The position numbers and the translations under genes are program-made. The notes beneath the pieces were generated by a model. It made no database searches. It worked only from the letters and a program-made list of their open reading frames with translations, and was not told the DNA's origin. A stretch of 64,000 nucleotides of DNA from Streptomyces sp. Ncost-T10-10d (GTDB taxonomy: Bacteria > Actinomycetota > Actinomycetes > Streptomycetales > Streptomycetaceae): contig NZ_FMDF01000073.1 in the NCBI RefSeq assembly GCF_900091955.1, forward strand, positions 124,001 to 188,000. The letters run 5' to 3'. This document shows positions 52,432-61,066 of this stretch, piece after piece (the stretch's first letter is position 1; every line of letters begins with the position of its first letter).

Positions 52432-52857
52432 ATGAGCACCACCACTGGCGCCGTCGCCCCGCTGACCACCCCGGACGCCGAAGCGCTCATCGAAGCGGCC
52501 CGCGGCGCCGCCGAAGCCGCCGGTGTAGCCGTTGCCGTCACGATCCTCGACGCGGGCGGCCATCTGCTGGCCTTCCGGCGGGACGACCGGGCCGTTCTCA
52601 TCGCGGGTGAGACCAGCACCCGCAAGGCATACACGGCCCTTCAGCTCAACGCTCCCACCGCCGACCTCGTCGACGCGGTCCAGCCGGGCGGGCTCTTCCA
52701 CACCCTGCCGACCGCCCTCGACCGGCCGCTGCTCTTCATCGCCGGTGGTGTCCCGGTCCACCGCGACGGCCGGCTCATCGGCGCCATCGGCGTCGGCGGA
52801 GGCGCTCCCGACCAGGACCACGGCTTCGCGACGGCTGCCGTGAAGGCTCTCGTCTGA
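52432..52857 (+). CDS. GlcG/HbpS family haem-binding-like protein
   Basis: 141 residues of the HbpS/GlcG fold: LIEAARGAAEAAGVAVAVTILDAGGHLLAFRRDD, STRKAYTALQLNAPTADL and GAIGVGGGAPDQDHGFATAAV. HbpS of Streptomyces reticuli binds haem and controls a redox two-component system; this homologue lacks a signal peptide, so it is probably cytoplasmic. It is 59 bp after the MFS stop. Confidence 0.88.
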   Translation: MSTTTGAVAPLTTPDAEALIEAARGAAEAAGVAVAVTILDAGGHLLAFRRDDRAVLIAGETSTRKAYTALQLNAPTADLVDAVQPGGLFHTLPTALDRPLLFIAGGVPVHRDGRLIGAIGVGGGAPDQDHGFATAAVKALV

Positions 52858-52901
52858 CGCTCGCACCGCCCACGCTCGATGTCAGTTCAAAGCCGCGTGG
52901 G

Positions 52902-53771
52902 TCAGCCCGTCGCTACGGTCAGTGGAGCGTAGCGACGGGTCCAGTCGCCCGGCAGGTCCGAGGTTCCATAGGTCATCACCGTGGTTTTGGAGCTTTCTTG
53001 CAGACCGCACTCCTTGAACCAGTCGAGCAGCTCCGCATGGCGCGCGTCGATGTCCGCGCGCAACGGTAGATCCGTCGCCTCCGCGAGCGATGCGACGAGT
53101 GCCTGAGCAGTGTCGGTGTCGGGCGCGATGAGCGGGCCGACCACATGCGTATGAGCGCTCGGCCAGGTCGCTGCGTAACCGACGAGCTTTCCATCGCCCT
53201 CCGCGACCCGGATGTGGTCCGCATACGCGGGCAGCCGGGCGAGAACATGCATCCGGTCGGAGCCGAAGACGTCCGTGTCCAGCCGGACCATGGCTTGCAG
53301 GTCCTCCGCCGTGGCCGGGCGGACGGTCGCAGTGGACGCTCCGTCGCCGGTCGGCCGGAAGAACCCGGTGACCCGCTCCACACGGCCCACGATCGCGAAG
53401 CCGAGCTGTTCGTAGAGCGGTTGTCCCGCGGATGTCACGTACAGGCTGAGGGGGGTGCCCGCGGCCTCGTCGATCACATGGCGCATCAGGTGGCGGGCGA
53501 CTCCCTGCCGCGCATATCGCTCAGCGACGAGCAGCATGCCGATGGCAGCCAGTCGTGGGCCGTAGGAGGTCACCACACAAGTGGCCATCAGGCCTTTGCC
53601 CCCGGGATCGTCCATGCCATAGCCGGTTCCGGCGGCGAGGAGCAGACCCCATCTGTGCTCATCGCGTGGCCATCCGCGGTCCTCACAGAGATCGGCGCAG
53701 GCGGCCAGGTCACCCAAGGTGAGACGCCGGACAGGCAATTCGGCGAGCGGACGGGGCAGAGGGGTGAGCAT
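52902..53771 (-). CDS. Two-domain GNAT acetyltransferase
   Basis: 289 residues: an N-terminal GNAT domain (VAERYARQGVARHLMRHVIDEAAG, then LYEQLGFAIVGRVER) and a C-terminal degenerate domain of YitH/HolE type with FGSDRMHVLARL and GYAATWPSAHTHVVGPLIAPD. Known relatives act on small molecules; none is assigned here. It is 5 bp from the next minus-strand gene's end. Confidence 0.85.
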   Translation of the reverse strand: MLTPLPRPLAELPVRRLTLGDLAACADLCEDRGWPRDEHRWGLLLAAGTGYGMDDPGGKGLMATCVVTSYGPRLAAIGMLLVAERYARQGVARHLMRHVIDEAAGTPLSLYVTSAGQPLYEQLGFAIVGRVERVTGFFRPTGDGASTATVRPATAEDLQAMVRLDTDVFGSDRMHVLARLPAYADHIRVAEGDGKLVGYAATWPSAHTHVVGPLIAPDTDTAQALVASLAEATDLPLRADIDARHAELLDWFKECGLQESSKTTVMTYGTSDLPGDWTRRYAPLTVATG

Positions 53772-53776
53772 GAAGC

Positions 53777-54313
53777 TCAGGCTGTCCGATGCGGTGATCG
53801 CTCGTCCACTCCTTTACCGGCTCCGGCCAGGATGCGCAGCCGTCGGCCACGCCGGGTCAATCCCCAGGGCTTCAGCACTGATACCGCGGTGATGAACAGA
53901 TACGTTGCCGTCGCCACCGACGGAGCGACCACCAGGTTGATATCGACAGCGCCACGCGTCGCCGCCTCGTTGATGCCGGGACGCAACGAGAAGATCGACA
54001 GTGCCGCAGTGATCAGGGTGAGCCAGAACTTTGTCCAGACCCACCGGTGCCTGGCCAGTCCCCAAGGCGTACCGAGAGCCAGGACGAGGCCGCTGAGCAG
54101 GGAGAGCAGGGCGACCGGGATGACCAGCCAGTCTCCGAAGATCTTCATGGCGCGGGTGGCGGCCTGCGCGGTGGTGGGGTCGCCAGTGAGGAAGGCCGTG
54201 ATTCCGAGCGTCAGCAGTCCGACGGTCAGTCCCAGCCAGCTCACGGATACCGAGACATGTGCGACGAGAAGGCTGCGGCGAGCGGAGCGTTTGAGTGGTT
54301 TCACGTGAAACAC
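53777..54313 (-). CDS. Membrane protein (DUF2269-like) starting inside a parS site
   Basis: About 178 residues with four hydrophobic segments (SLLVAHVSVSVSWLGLTVGLL, WLVIPVALLSLLSGLVLAL, WTKFWLTLITAALSIFSL, VATATYLFITAVSVL). Possible starts are GTG 54313 (VFHVKPLKRSARR) and GTG 54304, both formed by the parS palindrome; a clear ribosome-binding site is absent. It resembles small DUF2269-type membrane proteins. Function unknown. Confidence 0.72.
   Translation of the reverse strand: MFHVKPLKRSARRSLLVAHVSVSVSWLGLTVGLLTLGITAFLTGDPTTAQAATRAMKIFGDWLVIPVALLSLLSGLVLALGTPWGLARHRWVWTKFWLTLITAALSIFSLRPGINEAATRGAVDINLVVAPSVATATYLFITAVSVLKPWGLTRRGRRLRILAGAGKGVDERSPHRTA
54298..54311. other. parS: parS site, copy 5
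   Basis: Perfect GTTTCACGTGAAAC. Unlike the other four it lies at the 5' end of a gene; the minus-strand GTG in CACGTGAAACC supplies a start codon candidate. Confidence 0.88.
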
Positions 54314-54706
54314 GGTGCCGGGAATGGGGCAATCGGGCGTCTGGCAGCGGGAGTAACCGCGCGTACTCGCCTCGGCGTACAGTGCCCACACTTCTACGGC
54401 CTTGCCGGTGAGGTGAGTTGGTGCGCAGACCTATGCGGCCGTCTCGGCCAGGTCGGCGCAAAGTTCCGCGATGATGCGGATACGAGCGACTGTTGTGGAT
54501 CCATGGCTCGGCCATGAGGTAAAGAAGCGTAATGGGAAAGCCGGTTCGGATACCCGGACTTCCCGCTATTTGTCCGGTCTGTGTTCGTGGCAAGGCATGC
54601 TGGGGTGAGGGACTGCGGGCAGAACCCGACTACGCCCGCAGGCAGGCGTTGCGGGTCGTGTGCGAGTGCGTAAGGCGACCAGAAGACGTTCGAGGCGAGG
54701 CACAGT

Positions 54707-55885
54707 ATGGATGCTCCGGCCACCGGGTGGACCGAAAACGGAACGGACAGATCTCCCGACGCGACCCTGATCCACCGCACCCTGACCGAGATCTCGCCCG
54801 TCGCGGATCAGGCAACCTCGTACTTCTACGCCCTTCTCTTCATCCGGTACCCCGATCTGCGCGACCTTTTTCCGGTCTCGATGGATGTCCAGCGCGACCG
54901 TCTTCTCCGCGCGATCCTCACCGCGGCGGACCGGCTGGACGACCCCGATGCGCTGGCCGAGTATCTCGGCGAACTGGGCCGGGGGCACCGCAAGTACGGC
55001 ACACTGCCTGCGCACTATCCCGCTGTGGGGGAGGCGCTCCTCGGCGCGCTGAGCCGCTACGCGACCACCACCTGGGACGCGGAGACCGAAGCGGCATGGG
55101 TCCGTGCCTACACCGCGATATCGCAGATCATGATCGATGCGGCCGCCGAGGACGAGCAGCGGGCTCCCGCCCGGTGGCATGCCGAGGTCGTCTCCCACGA
55201 CCTCAGAACCCGCGACATAGCGATCCTCACGGTCCGTCCCGACCAGGCCTACCCCTACCTCGCAGGCCAGTACGCGGCGATGGAGACCCCGTGGTGGCCC
55301 CGGAACTGGCGGCACTATTCCTTCGCCTCGGCGCCCCGCCCGGACGGTCTGCTCACTTTCCACATCAAGGCGGTACCGGCCGGCTGGGTCTCCAGCGCCC
55401 TGGTGTACCGGGCCCGGCCCGGCGACATCCTGCGCCTCGGCCCGCCCACGGGCTCGATGACGGTCGACCACTCCACCCACACCGGTCTGCTCTGCCTGGG
55501 CGGCGGCACGGGCATCGGGCCCATCAAGGCACTTGTCGAGGACGTTGCGGAGCATGGTGACCGGCGTCCGGTGGAGGTCTTCTACGGGGCACGCAGCGGT
55601 CACGACCTGTACGACATCGACACGATGATGCGGCTCCAGAAGACCTATCCCTGGCTCGAGGTGCGGACGGTGGTCTCCACCGGCCCGGGAACGGAGGGGG
55701 CTCTGAAGGGTCTGTTGCCCGAGGCCGTGCGCCAGTGCGGCCCGTGGCACGAGTACGACGCCTATCTCTCGGGGCCGCCCGGCATGATCCGCAGCAGCGT
55801 GGATGTGCTCAGGGGTATCGGCATGCCGGCCGAGCGCATCCGGCACGACTGCGTCGAGGAAATGACGACCACCGGCCCGGCCTGA
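54707..55885 (+). CDS. Flavohaemoglobin-like globin / FAD-NAD(P)-binding protein
   Basis: 392 residues. Globin domain (about 18-150) with F55 at CD1 (LRDLFPVSM) and proximal H94 (GRGHRKYG). A ferredoxin-reductase-type module follows, with FAD motif RHYSFAS near 204, PPTGSMTV near 247 and NAD(P) motif GGGTGIGP near 265. Flavohaemoglobins oxidise NO to nitrate. The order and residues fit, but the sequence departs from the E. coli Hmp type, so dioxygenase activity is inferred. Confidence 0.9.
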   Translation: MDAPATGWTENGTDRSPDATLIHRTLTEISPVADQATSYFYALLFIRYPDLRDLFPVSMDVQRDRLLRAILTAADRLDDPDALAEYLGELGRGHRKYGTLPAHYPAVGEALLGALSRYATTTWDAETEAAWVRAYTAISQIMIDAAAEDEQRAPARWHAEVVSHDLRTRDIAILTVRPDQAYPYLAGQYAAMETPWWPRNWRHYSFASAPRPDGLLTFHIKAVPAGWVSSALVYRARPGDILRLGPPTGSMTVDHSTHTGLLCLGGGTGIGPIKALVEDVAEHGDRRPVEVFYGARSGHDLYDIDTMMRLQKTYPWLEVRTVVSTGPGTEGALKGLLPEAVRQCGPWHEYDAYLSGPPGMIRSSVDVLRGIGMPAERIRHDCVEEMTTTGPA

Positions 55886-55987
55886 ACCCGGGAGCGGAAG
55901 CCGTCGGGCCTGAACCCGGGAGCGTCAGCCGTCGACGCTGTCCCGGGGAAAGGGTGGCTGTCAGCCCCTGTCCGGAAGCGGCGGCGG

Positions 55988-56467
55988 TCAGCCCAGGTCG
56001 GGCGCGTGCATCGCCCGTACGCCCTCGATATTGCCGTCCAGGTAGTGCCGCAGCGACAGCGGTACGAGATGAACGGCAGCAATCCCCATCCGGCTGAACG
56101 GCACCCGTACGACGTCGTACTCCCCGCAAGGATCCTCGATCTCGGGGCCGTGGCGCCGGGACAGGTCCATCGACTCCAGTCGGCAGACGAAGAAGTGCTG
56201 CACTTTGACGCCCTTCACTCCGCCGCGCTCGATGTGCTCCACGGTGTCGACGAAGCAGGGAACCACATCGGTGATCTTGGCGCCGAGCTCCTCGTCCACC
56301 TCACGGTGCAGGGCGTCGACGACGGTTGCGTCCTCGGGTTCGACCCCGCCGCCCGGCGTGAGCCAGTACGGATCCACCCCGGGCTTGGTGCGCTTGATGA
56401 GGATGAGGTCGTTGCCGTCGAGCAGGATGGCGCGTGCGGTGCGCTTGACCACAGGACGTTCGGTCAT
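55988..56467 (-). CDS. Nudix hydrolase
   Basis: 159 residues from ATG 56467. The Nudix box reads GVEPEDATVVDALHREVDEELGA. It keeps the REVDEELG core but has Ala where the first Glu of G-x5-E-x7-RE-x-x-EE-x-G is expected, so metal binding may be altered. Preceded by LIKRTKPGVDPYWLTPGGG. It hydrolyses a nucleoside diphosphate derivative, which one is not clear. No clear ribosome site is seen. Confidence 0.85.
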   Translation of the reverse strand: MTERPVVKRTARAILLDGNDLILIKRTKPGVDPYWLTPGGGVEPEDATVVDALHREVDEELGAKITDVVPCFVDTVEHIERGGVKGVKVQHFFVCRLESMDLSRRHGPEIEDPCGEYDVVRVPFSRMGIAAVHLVPLSLRHYLDGNIEGVRAMHAPDLG

Positions 56468-56530
56468 GGCAAGAGAGTGGCCCACGGAACCGGTTCTGAA
56501 ACACCTGACCCGCGCCGGACCGCGCTGCGC

Positions 56531-57427
56531 TCACCAGTCGGCGGCAGCGCGCAGCAGCCACTCGTGCGCCCGCGCGATGTGCGGCAGCGCGAGCGTGCCG
56601 GTCCGCACGGCCACGAAATACGTGCGCAGCGGAGGCACGGGAGGGTCGAGGAGCGCCACCACCTCGCCCCGTTCCAGCGCCGCCTCGCACAGATAGCGCG
56701 GCAGCACGGCGAGTCCGGCGCCCGCTGCCGTGCACTCCAGGACCGCCCGGAGATCCGGCGCGATGACGGCTCCCGCAGCGGCGGGCCGGCTGTCGAAGAC
56801 GGCGGCCCAGTAGCGGGAGACGAGCGGCAGGCTCTCGTGCACCTCCACGATCGGCAGCCGGTCCAGCACCACGGGCCCGTTGTGCCGCAAGGTCCCGGGC
56901 CCCAGACGCCCGGCCCAGCGCGGCGCAGCGATCAGCACATGTTCTTCGTCGCAGAGCGGAGTCGCGGTGAGCAGCCCACCGCGCGGACGGGCCGTCGCAA
57001 TGGCGAGATCATGATGTCCGGCGGCCAGTCCCTCCAGCGTCTGTTCGGCGCTGGTGAAGAACGAACTGCGCAGAGTCAGGCCCTGGGCGATGAGAGGGGT
57101 GAGCGCCGGCAGGGCCCGCATCGACGTGAACTCGGGTGGCCCGGCCAGATGCAGTGTCCTTACGCGCGACTCCTCGTCGAGCTCGGTCTCGGCGATCTCG
57201 ATCAGCGCGTCCAGATGGGGCGCCGCCCGGTGCGCGAGCTCGTCGCCGATGGTCGTCGGGGTCACGCCGCGGGCCCTGCGCAGGAAGAGCGGGCGGCCCA
57301 GCTGCCGCTCCAGGGTGCGGATCTGTGAGGTGACCGCGGGCTGGGAGAGGCCGAGCAGGGCAGCAGCCCTGGTGAAGGAACCGGCCCGGTGCACCATGAC
57401 GAATGTGCGTAGCAGGGCCAGGTCCAT
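56531..57427 (-). CDS. LysR family transcriptional regulator
   Basis: 298 residues from ATG 57427 (GGAGG upstream). N-terminal HTH: LALLRTFVMVHRAGSFTRAAALLGLSQPAVTSQIRTLER. The C-terminal periplasmic-binding-like effector domain has DLAIATARPRGGLLTATPL and AGAGLAVLPRYLC. Its target is not evident: the neighbouring minus-strand Nudix gene (start 63 bp downstream) or the upstream PLP enzyme are candidates. Confidence 0.92.
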   Translation of the reverse strand: MDLALLRTFVMVHRAGSFTRAAALLGLSQPAVTSQIRTLERQLGRPLFLRRARGVTPTTIGDELAHRAAPHLDALIEIAETELDEESRVRTLHLAGPPEFTSMRALPALTPLIAQGLTLRSSFFTSAEQTLEGLAAGHHDLAIATARPRGGLLTATPLCDEEHVLIAAPRWAGRLGPGTLRHNGPVVLDRLPIVEVHESLPLVSRYWAAVFDSRPAAAGAVIAPDLRAVLECTAAGAGLAVLPRYLCEAALERGEVVALLDPPVPPLRTYFVAVRTGTLALPHIARAHEWLLRAAADW

Positions 57428-57569
57428 GTCCTGCCCCCTCCCACCCTCGCGCCGCTGCGGACCCGTACAACTATAAATATGTCGATAGGTCGCTGTCGCT
57501 ACCGTGATTGGACACTGACGGAGAGTCAATTAGCCTTGTTCAAGCGGTTCTTCATGTGTGGAACCGGGG

Positions 57570-57602
57570 CGGTCCGAGCCACGAGGGGGGAGGCTCGGAC
57601 CG
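57570..57602 (-). terminator. Terminator of the cystathionine gamma-lyase family gene
   Basis: 11-bp perfect stem (CGGTCCGAGCC, 57570-57580, with 57592-57602) and an 11-nt G-rich loop, 19 bp past the gene's stop on the minus strand. Confidence 0.75.
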
Positions 57603-57620
57603 TCCGTACCACCGGCTGGA

Positions 57621-58751
57621 TCAGCTCTTGCCCAGCGCCGCGTCCAGTGCCCGCTCCACGTCGGCCACCAGGTCGCCCGGGCTCTCGGCGCCGACCGAGA
57701 AACGGATGAATCCCTCCGGCACGGCGTCACCCCCCCAGCGTGCCCGCCGCTCGGCGGTGGAGCGCAGGCCGCCGAAACTCGTCGCGTCGTCGACCAGCCG
57801 CAGCTCGGTCAGGAAGCGCTCGGCCCGCTCGCGGTCGGGCAGTACGAACGACACCACGGAGCCGAAGCGTTTCATCTGGCGCACGGCGTTCGGGTACGAA
57901 GGGTCGGTGGGCAGGCCGGGGTACCGCAGCCCGGTCACCTCCTGGCGCTTGCCCAGTGCCTCGGCCAGCGTCAGGGCGGTGGCGCACTGCCGGTCGATCC
58001 GCAGCTCCAGCGTCGCCAGCGAACGGTGCGCGAGCCAGGCCTCCATCGGTCCCGGAATCGCGCCGACGACCTTGCGCCAGCGCCGTACACCCGCTGACAG
58101 CTCGGAATCGCGGCAGGTCACATGGCCGAGCAGGATGTCTCCGTGCCCGGTCATGCCCTTGGTGTCACTGGCCACAGAGAAGTCGGCCCCCAGTTCCAGC
58201 GGGCGCTGGCCGAGCGGCGTGGCAAGGGTGTTGTCGACAGCCACCAGAGTGCCGGCCGCGTGTGCGGCCTCGACGAGCCGGCGTACGTCGCAGACATCGA
58301 GCCCAGGATTGGACGGGGTTTCGATCCACAGCAGCTTGGCGCCTTCGAGGACCGTCAGCTGGGCATCGCCGCCGGTCGGCGCGGTCCGGACCTCGACGCC
58401 GTATGCCTCCAGCTGTTCACGCACCAGTGGCAGCGCCTGATATCCGTCATCGGGCAGCACGACCACATCGCCGGTGCGCGCCTGGGACAGCAGCACGGCC
58501 GAGACCGCCGCCATCCCGGAGGCGAAGACCGTGGTCTCGACCGGCTCCCCCGGTGCCTCCAGCTCGCCGATGGCGCGTTCCAGATGCGTCCAGGTCGGAT
58601 TGGTGTCCCGGCCATAGGTGTATGGACCTGTCGGTTCACCGGAGAGATGGAAGTGCGCGGCGAAGACCGGTCCGGGCAGGGTGGGCTCGAACTGCTCCGG
58701 TTCGGGCAGCCCGGCCCGTACCGCCCGGGTTCCGTCACCCATGGTGCTCAT
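57621..58751 (-). CDS. PLP-dependent cystathionine gamma-lyase/synthase family enzyme
   Basis: 376 residues of the Cys/Met metabolism PLP family (fold type I). The active-site lysine is in SVASDTKGMTGHGD, with YTYGRDTNPTWTHLERAIGELE, the PLP-phosphate region FASGMAAVSAVLL and the aspartate of LVAVDNTLATPLGQRPL. Members cleave cystathionine or form homocysteine derivatives; I cannot tell which from sequence. It starts at ATG 58751. Confidence 0.9.
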   Translation of the reverse strand: MSTMGDGTRAVRAGLPEPEQFEPTLPGPVFAAHFHLSGEPTGPYTYGRDTNPTWTHLERAIGELEAPGEPVETTVFASGMAAVSAVLLSQARTGDVVVLPDDGYQALPLVREQLEAYGVEVRTAPTGGDAQLTVLEGAKLLWIETPSNPGLDVCDVRRLVEAAHAAGTLVAVDNTLATPLGQRPLELGADFSVASDTKGMTGHGDILLGHVTCRDSELSAGVRRWRKVVGAIPGPMEAWLAHRSLATLELRIDRQCATALTLAEALGKRQEVTGLRYPGLPTDPSYPNAVRQMKRFGSVVSFVLPDRERAERFLTELRLVDDATSFGGLRSTAERRARWGGDAVPEGFIRFSVGAESPGDLVADVERALDAALGKS

Positions 58752-58818
58752 ACCGCTTCCTCACTTCTCTCCCCGGTGCGCCACTGGTGCGACCTGCACT
58801 GTTTCAGTAGATGTCAGG

Positions 58819-59196
58819 TCAGTCCTCGTCGGGCAGGACTACGTTCAGCGCCCACGACACGATCGAGATGATCAGACCGCCGAGCACTGCGGTCCAGAAG
58901 CCGTCGACATGGAAGCTCAGGTTGAACTGACCGGCCAGCCAGGAGGTCAGCATCAGCATGAGCGCGTTGACGACCAGGGTGATAAGCCCCAGCGTGAGGA
59001 TGAAGAGCGGCAGGGTGAGCAGCTTCACGATCGGCTTGACCACAAAGTTCACCAGGCCGAAGAGCAGGGCGACCACGATCAGCGTGAGCGCCTTGCGCCC
59101 GGTGCTGCCGCCGTTCAGCGTGATGTCCTGAAGCAGCCAGGTGGCCACGGCCAGCGCACCTGCGTTGGCGATCGTCTTGACTACGAAATTCTTCAT
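58819..59196 (-). CDS. Phage holin family IV-type small membrane protein (PF04020)
   Basis: 125 residues with four hydrophobic helices: AGALAVATWLLQDITL, LIVVALLFGLVNFVVKPIVKLLTLPL, LITLVVNALMLMLTSWLAG and GGLIISIVSWALNVVL. The NFVVKPIVKLLTLPLFILTLG block is the signature of the MycobTM4-type PF04020 family. Despite the name, no phage link is shown. Start at ATG 59196. Confidence 0.88.
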   Translation of the reverse strand: MKNFVVKTIANAGALAVATWLLQDITLNGGSTGRKALTLIVVALLFGLVNFVVKPIVKLLTLPLFILTLGLITLVVNALMLMLTSWLAGQFNLSFHVDGFWTAVLGGLIISIVSWALNVVLPDED

Positions 59197-59264
59197 GTGT
59201 CTGATCGTGGCAGACATGATCGGTGGCGGACACCGGCAGGACAGAGGCAAGGGGCGGATGGGCT

Positions 59265-59582
59265 ATGAAGGCGTTCAGACTGGACGAACTGGAAGCGGAA
59301 CGGGCTGCCAACGACGGTGCGTATCTGCAGTTCGTGAAGGAACGGAACATGTCCGTCGGCCTGTACGCACTGGATGCCGGTGAAATCGACCCGCAGCAGC
59401 CGCACAAGGAGGACGAGGTCTACTTCATCGTCAGCGGCCGCGCCTCGATCACGGTCGGCATGGAAACCACGCAGGTGGGCAGAGGAAGCGTGGTGTACGT
59501 ACCCGCCGGCGTTGCCCACAAGTTCCACCACATCACCGAGGACCTGCGGGTCATGGTGGTCTTCTCCCCGCCGGAGAGCTGA
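59265..59582 (+). CDS. Small cupin protein
   Basis: 105 residues, a single cupin barrel: QQPHKEDEVYFIVSGRASITVG (metal ligands His and Glu) and VYVPAGVAHKFHHI (second His). The ATG at 59265 lies 68 bp from the divergent membrane-protein gene, with GGATGG upstream. Reaction unknown. Confidence 0.88.
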   Translation: MKAFRLDELEAERAANDGAYLQFVKERNMSVGLYALDAGEIDPQQPHKEDEVYFIVSGRASITVGMETTQVGRGSVVYVPAGVAHKFHHITEDLRVMVVFSPPES

Positions 59583-59732
59583 TCCGCTCCTACGGAGGAC
59601 CGGGCTCCGGTCTCAGGGATCCCTCAGGGGTCGATCAGGGGACTTCAAGGGCTGTGAAACCCCCGCCGGCCCCCTTTGCGCCTCTAGCATCGAGGTATCG
59701 AAACAGGAACTCACAGAGACGAGGCAAGGACG

Positions 59733-59951
59733 ATGGCGGTGCGGGAGATATTCGCGGGGATGCCCTGGTGGGTGAAGTGGATCGCGGTGCCGGTCATCGC
59801 GATCGTCGTGTTCGGCGGTCTGATCGCCAGCGTGGTCGGGTTCGTGATCGGTCTGCTCTTCAAGGTTCTGGTCTTCGTGATCCTGGTCGGCGGACTCGTC
59901 TTCGTCGTACGCAAGTTCATGTCGTCCTCTTCCTCACGCAGCGACTGGTAG
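59733..59951 (+). CDS. Small membrane protein, DUF5326 type
   Basis: 72 residues: PWWVKWIAVPVIAIVVFGGL and VVGFVIGLLFKVLVFVILVGGLVFVVRKF are two long hydrophobic stretches, followed by a Ser-rich tail. This matches the DUF5326 family of Streptomyces, of unknown function, located between the cupin and ssgR genes. The ribosome site is AACAGGA...GAGGCAAGGACG. Confidence 0.8.
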   Translation: MAVREIFAGMPWWVKWIAVPVIAIVVFGGLIASVVGFVIGLLFKVLVFVILVGGLVFVVRKFMSSSSSRSDW

Positions 59952-60033
59952 GACGATCGGAAGCCGGCCGGGGGATTAGCCCAGCTGAGCTAAGCGCAAG
60001 ACGAAACGACGCCCCTTGCGGATGCGGCCGATA

Positions 60034-60055
60034 TGGTGGCAGTCCGCTGCCACCA
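60034..60055. repeat. Inverted repeat upstream of ssgR (A)
   Basis: TGGTGGCAG (60034-60042) and CTGCCACCA (60047-60055), 9-bp perfect arms, TCCG loop. It may end transcription of the small membrane gene, or be an operator for ssgR. Confidence 0.5.
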
Positions 60056-60133
60056 CCTGGGAATTTACCGTCCGTTACCGCCCTGACCAGTGGTTTGTAC
60101 GGCGCTCGGTCTCCGGACCCCAGTCATGCGGCG

Positions 60134-60158
60134 GTCTGTGGGGGCGGCCCCCACAGAC
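60134..60158. repeat. Inverted repeat upstream of ssgR (B)
   Basis: GTCTGTGGGGGC (60134-60145) and GCCCCCACAGAC (60147-60158), 12-bp perfect arms around one G. It lies 36 bp before the ssgR TTG start, so it would fall in the leader or operator region. Confidence 0.55.
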
Positions 60159-60194
60159 GGGCTGACCGCCCGTCACCATGCCTGGGGGTGACCG

Positions 60195-60965
60195 TTGACC
60201 ACGGCATCGAGCACTGCTGTCCCGACGCTGATCGGTTCGGTCCAGCGAGCGCTGAGGCTGCTGGAAGCTGTGGGTGCCCATAGAGACGGGGCGCCCGCGA
60301 AACAGTTGGCCAGGGAAGCGGGCCTTCCCCTTCCCACCGCCTACCATCTGCTGCGCACCTTGACCCATGAGGGCTATCTGCGCCGGGAGAACGGCGTGTT
60401 CCTCTTCGGGACCGCCGCTGAGCGCCTGGTCGACGAGGGTTCGCTGCAGAATCGTCGCAGCAGAATGACCGAGTCGCTGAGCCGCTGGCGCGACACCATC
60501 GGCGTGCCGGTGTACTGCGCCGTCTACCGCGAGGGCGAGATCGAACTCATCGCGGTCGCCGACAACCCCACCACGCCCGCGGTGGACGAGTGGGCATCCT
60601 TCCGGGAGACCGGGCACGCCCATGCGATCGGTCAGTGTCTGCTGAGCCAGCTCGACGAGAAGGCCCGCGAGGACCATCTGGACCGGCACCCTGTCCGGCC
60701 GCTGACCCGTTACTCGGTGAGGGACCGCTCGGCGTTTCTTGAACGATTGCGGTCGTTGGAACGAATGGAACCTGTCATCGAACGACAGGAGTACGCCTTG
60801 GGGACGGTCTGCGCAGCCATCCCGATCACGGCCGGATTCAATGCCGCCGCGATGGCGATTTCTGTACCCCTGGAACAGGAAGATCGGTTGCTCCCCGCAG
60901 TCGAACAACTACGTGACGAAGTGGCCAGCCTCTTGCGCTCGTTCGTGTTCTCTATCAGTATCTGA
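60195..60965 (+). CDS. ssgR: IclR family regulator SsgR
   Basis: 256 residues from TTG 60195 (GGGGGTG upstream). IclR HTH: IGSVQRALRLLEAVGAHRDGAPAKQLAREAGLPLPTAYHLLRTL; C-terminal IclR effector domain (AIGQCLLSQLDEKAREDHL, GTVCAAIPI). It stands directly before ssgA, and in S. coelicolor SsgR activates ssgA transcription. The gap to ssgA is 101 bp. Identity rests on this context and the family. Confidence 0.92.
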   Translation: MTTASSTAVPTLIGSVQRALRLLEAVGAHRDGAPAKQLAREAGLPLPTAYHLLRTLTHEGYLRRENGVFLFGTAAERLVDEGSLQNRRSRMTESLSRWRDTIGVPVYCAVYREGEIELIAVADNPTTPAVDEWASFRETGHAHAIGQCLLSQLDEKAREDHLDRHPVRPLTRYSVRDRSAFLERLRSLERMEPVIERQEYALGTVCAAIPITAGFNAAAMAISVPLEQEDRLLPAVEQLRDEVASLLRSFVFSISI

Positions 60966-61066
60966 AAAATCACTCCTTGTGATCTGCTATCGCGTGCACC
61001 ACGATGGCGTCAATAGGGCCATGGGGGATCATTCCTGGCCAGATTCATCTACTGCGGGGTTGGACG

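Noticed and set aside
59965..60020. tRNA-like sequence GATTAGCCCAGCTGAGCTA
   Set aside because: It resembles a D-arm, but no acceptor stem, anticodon arm or T-loop can be formed around it.
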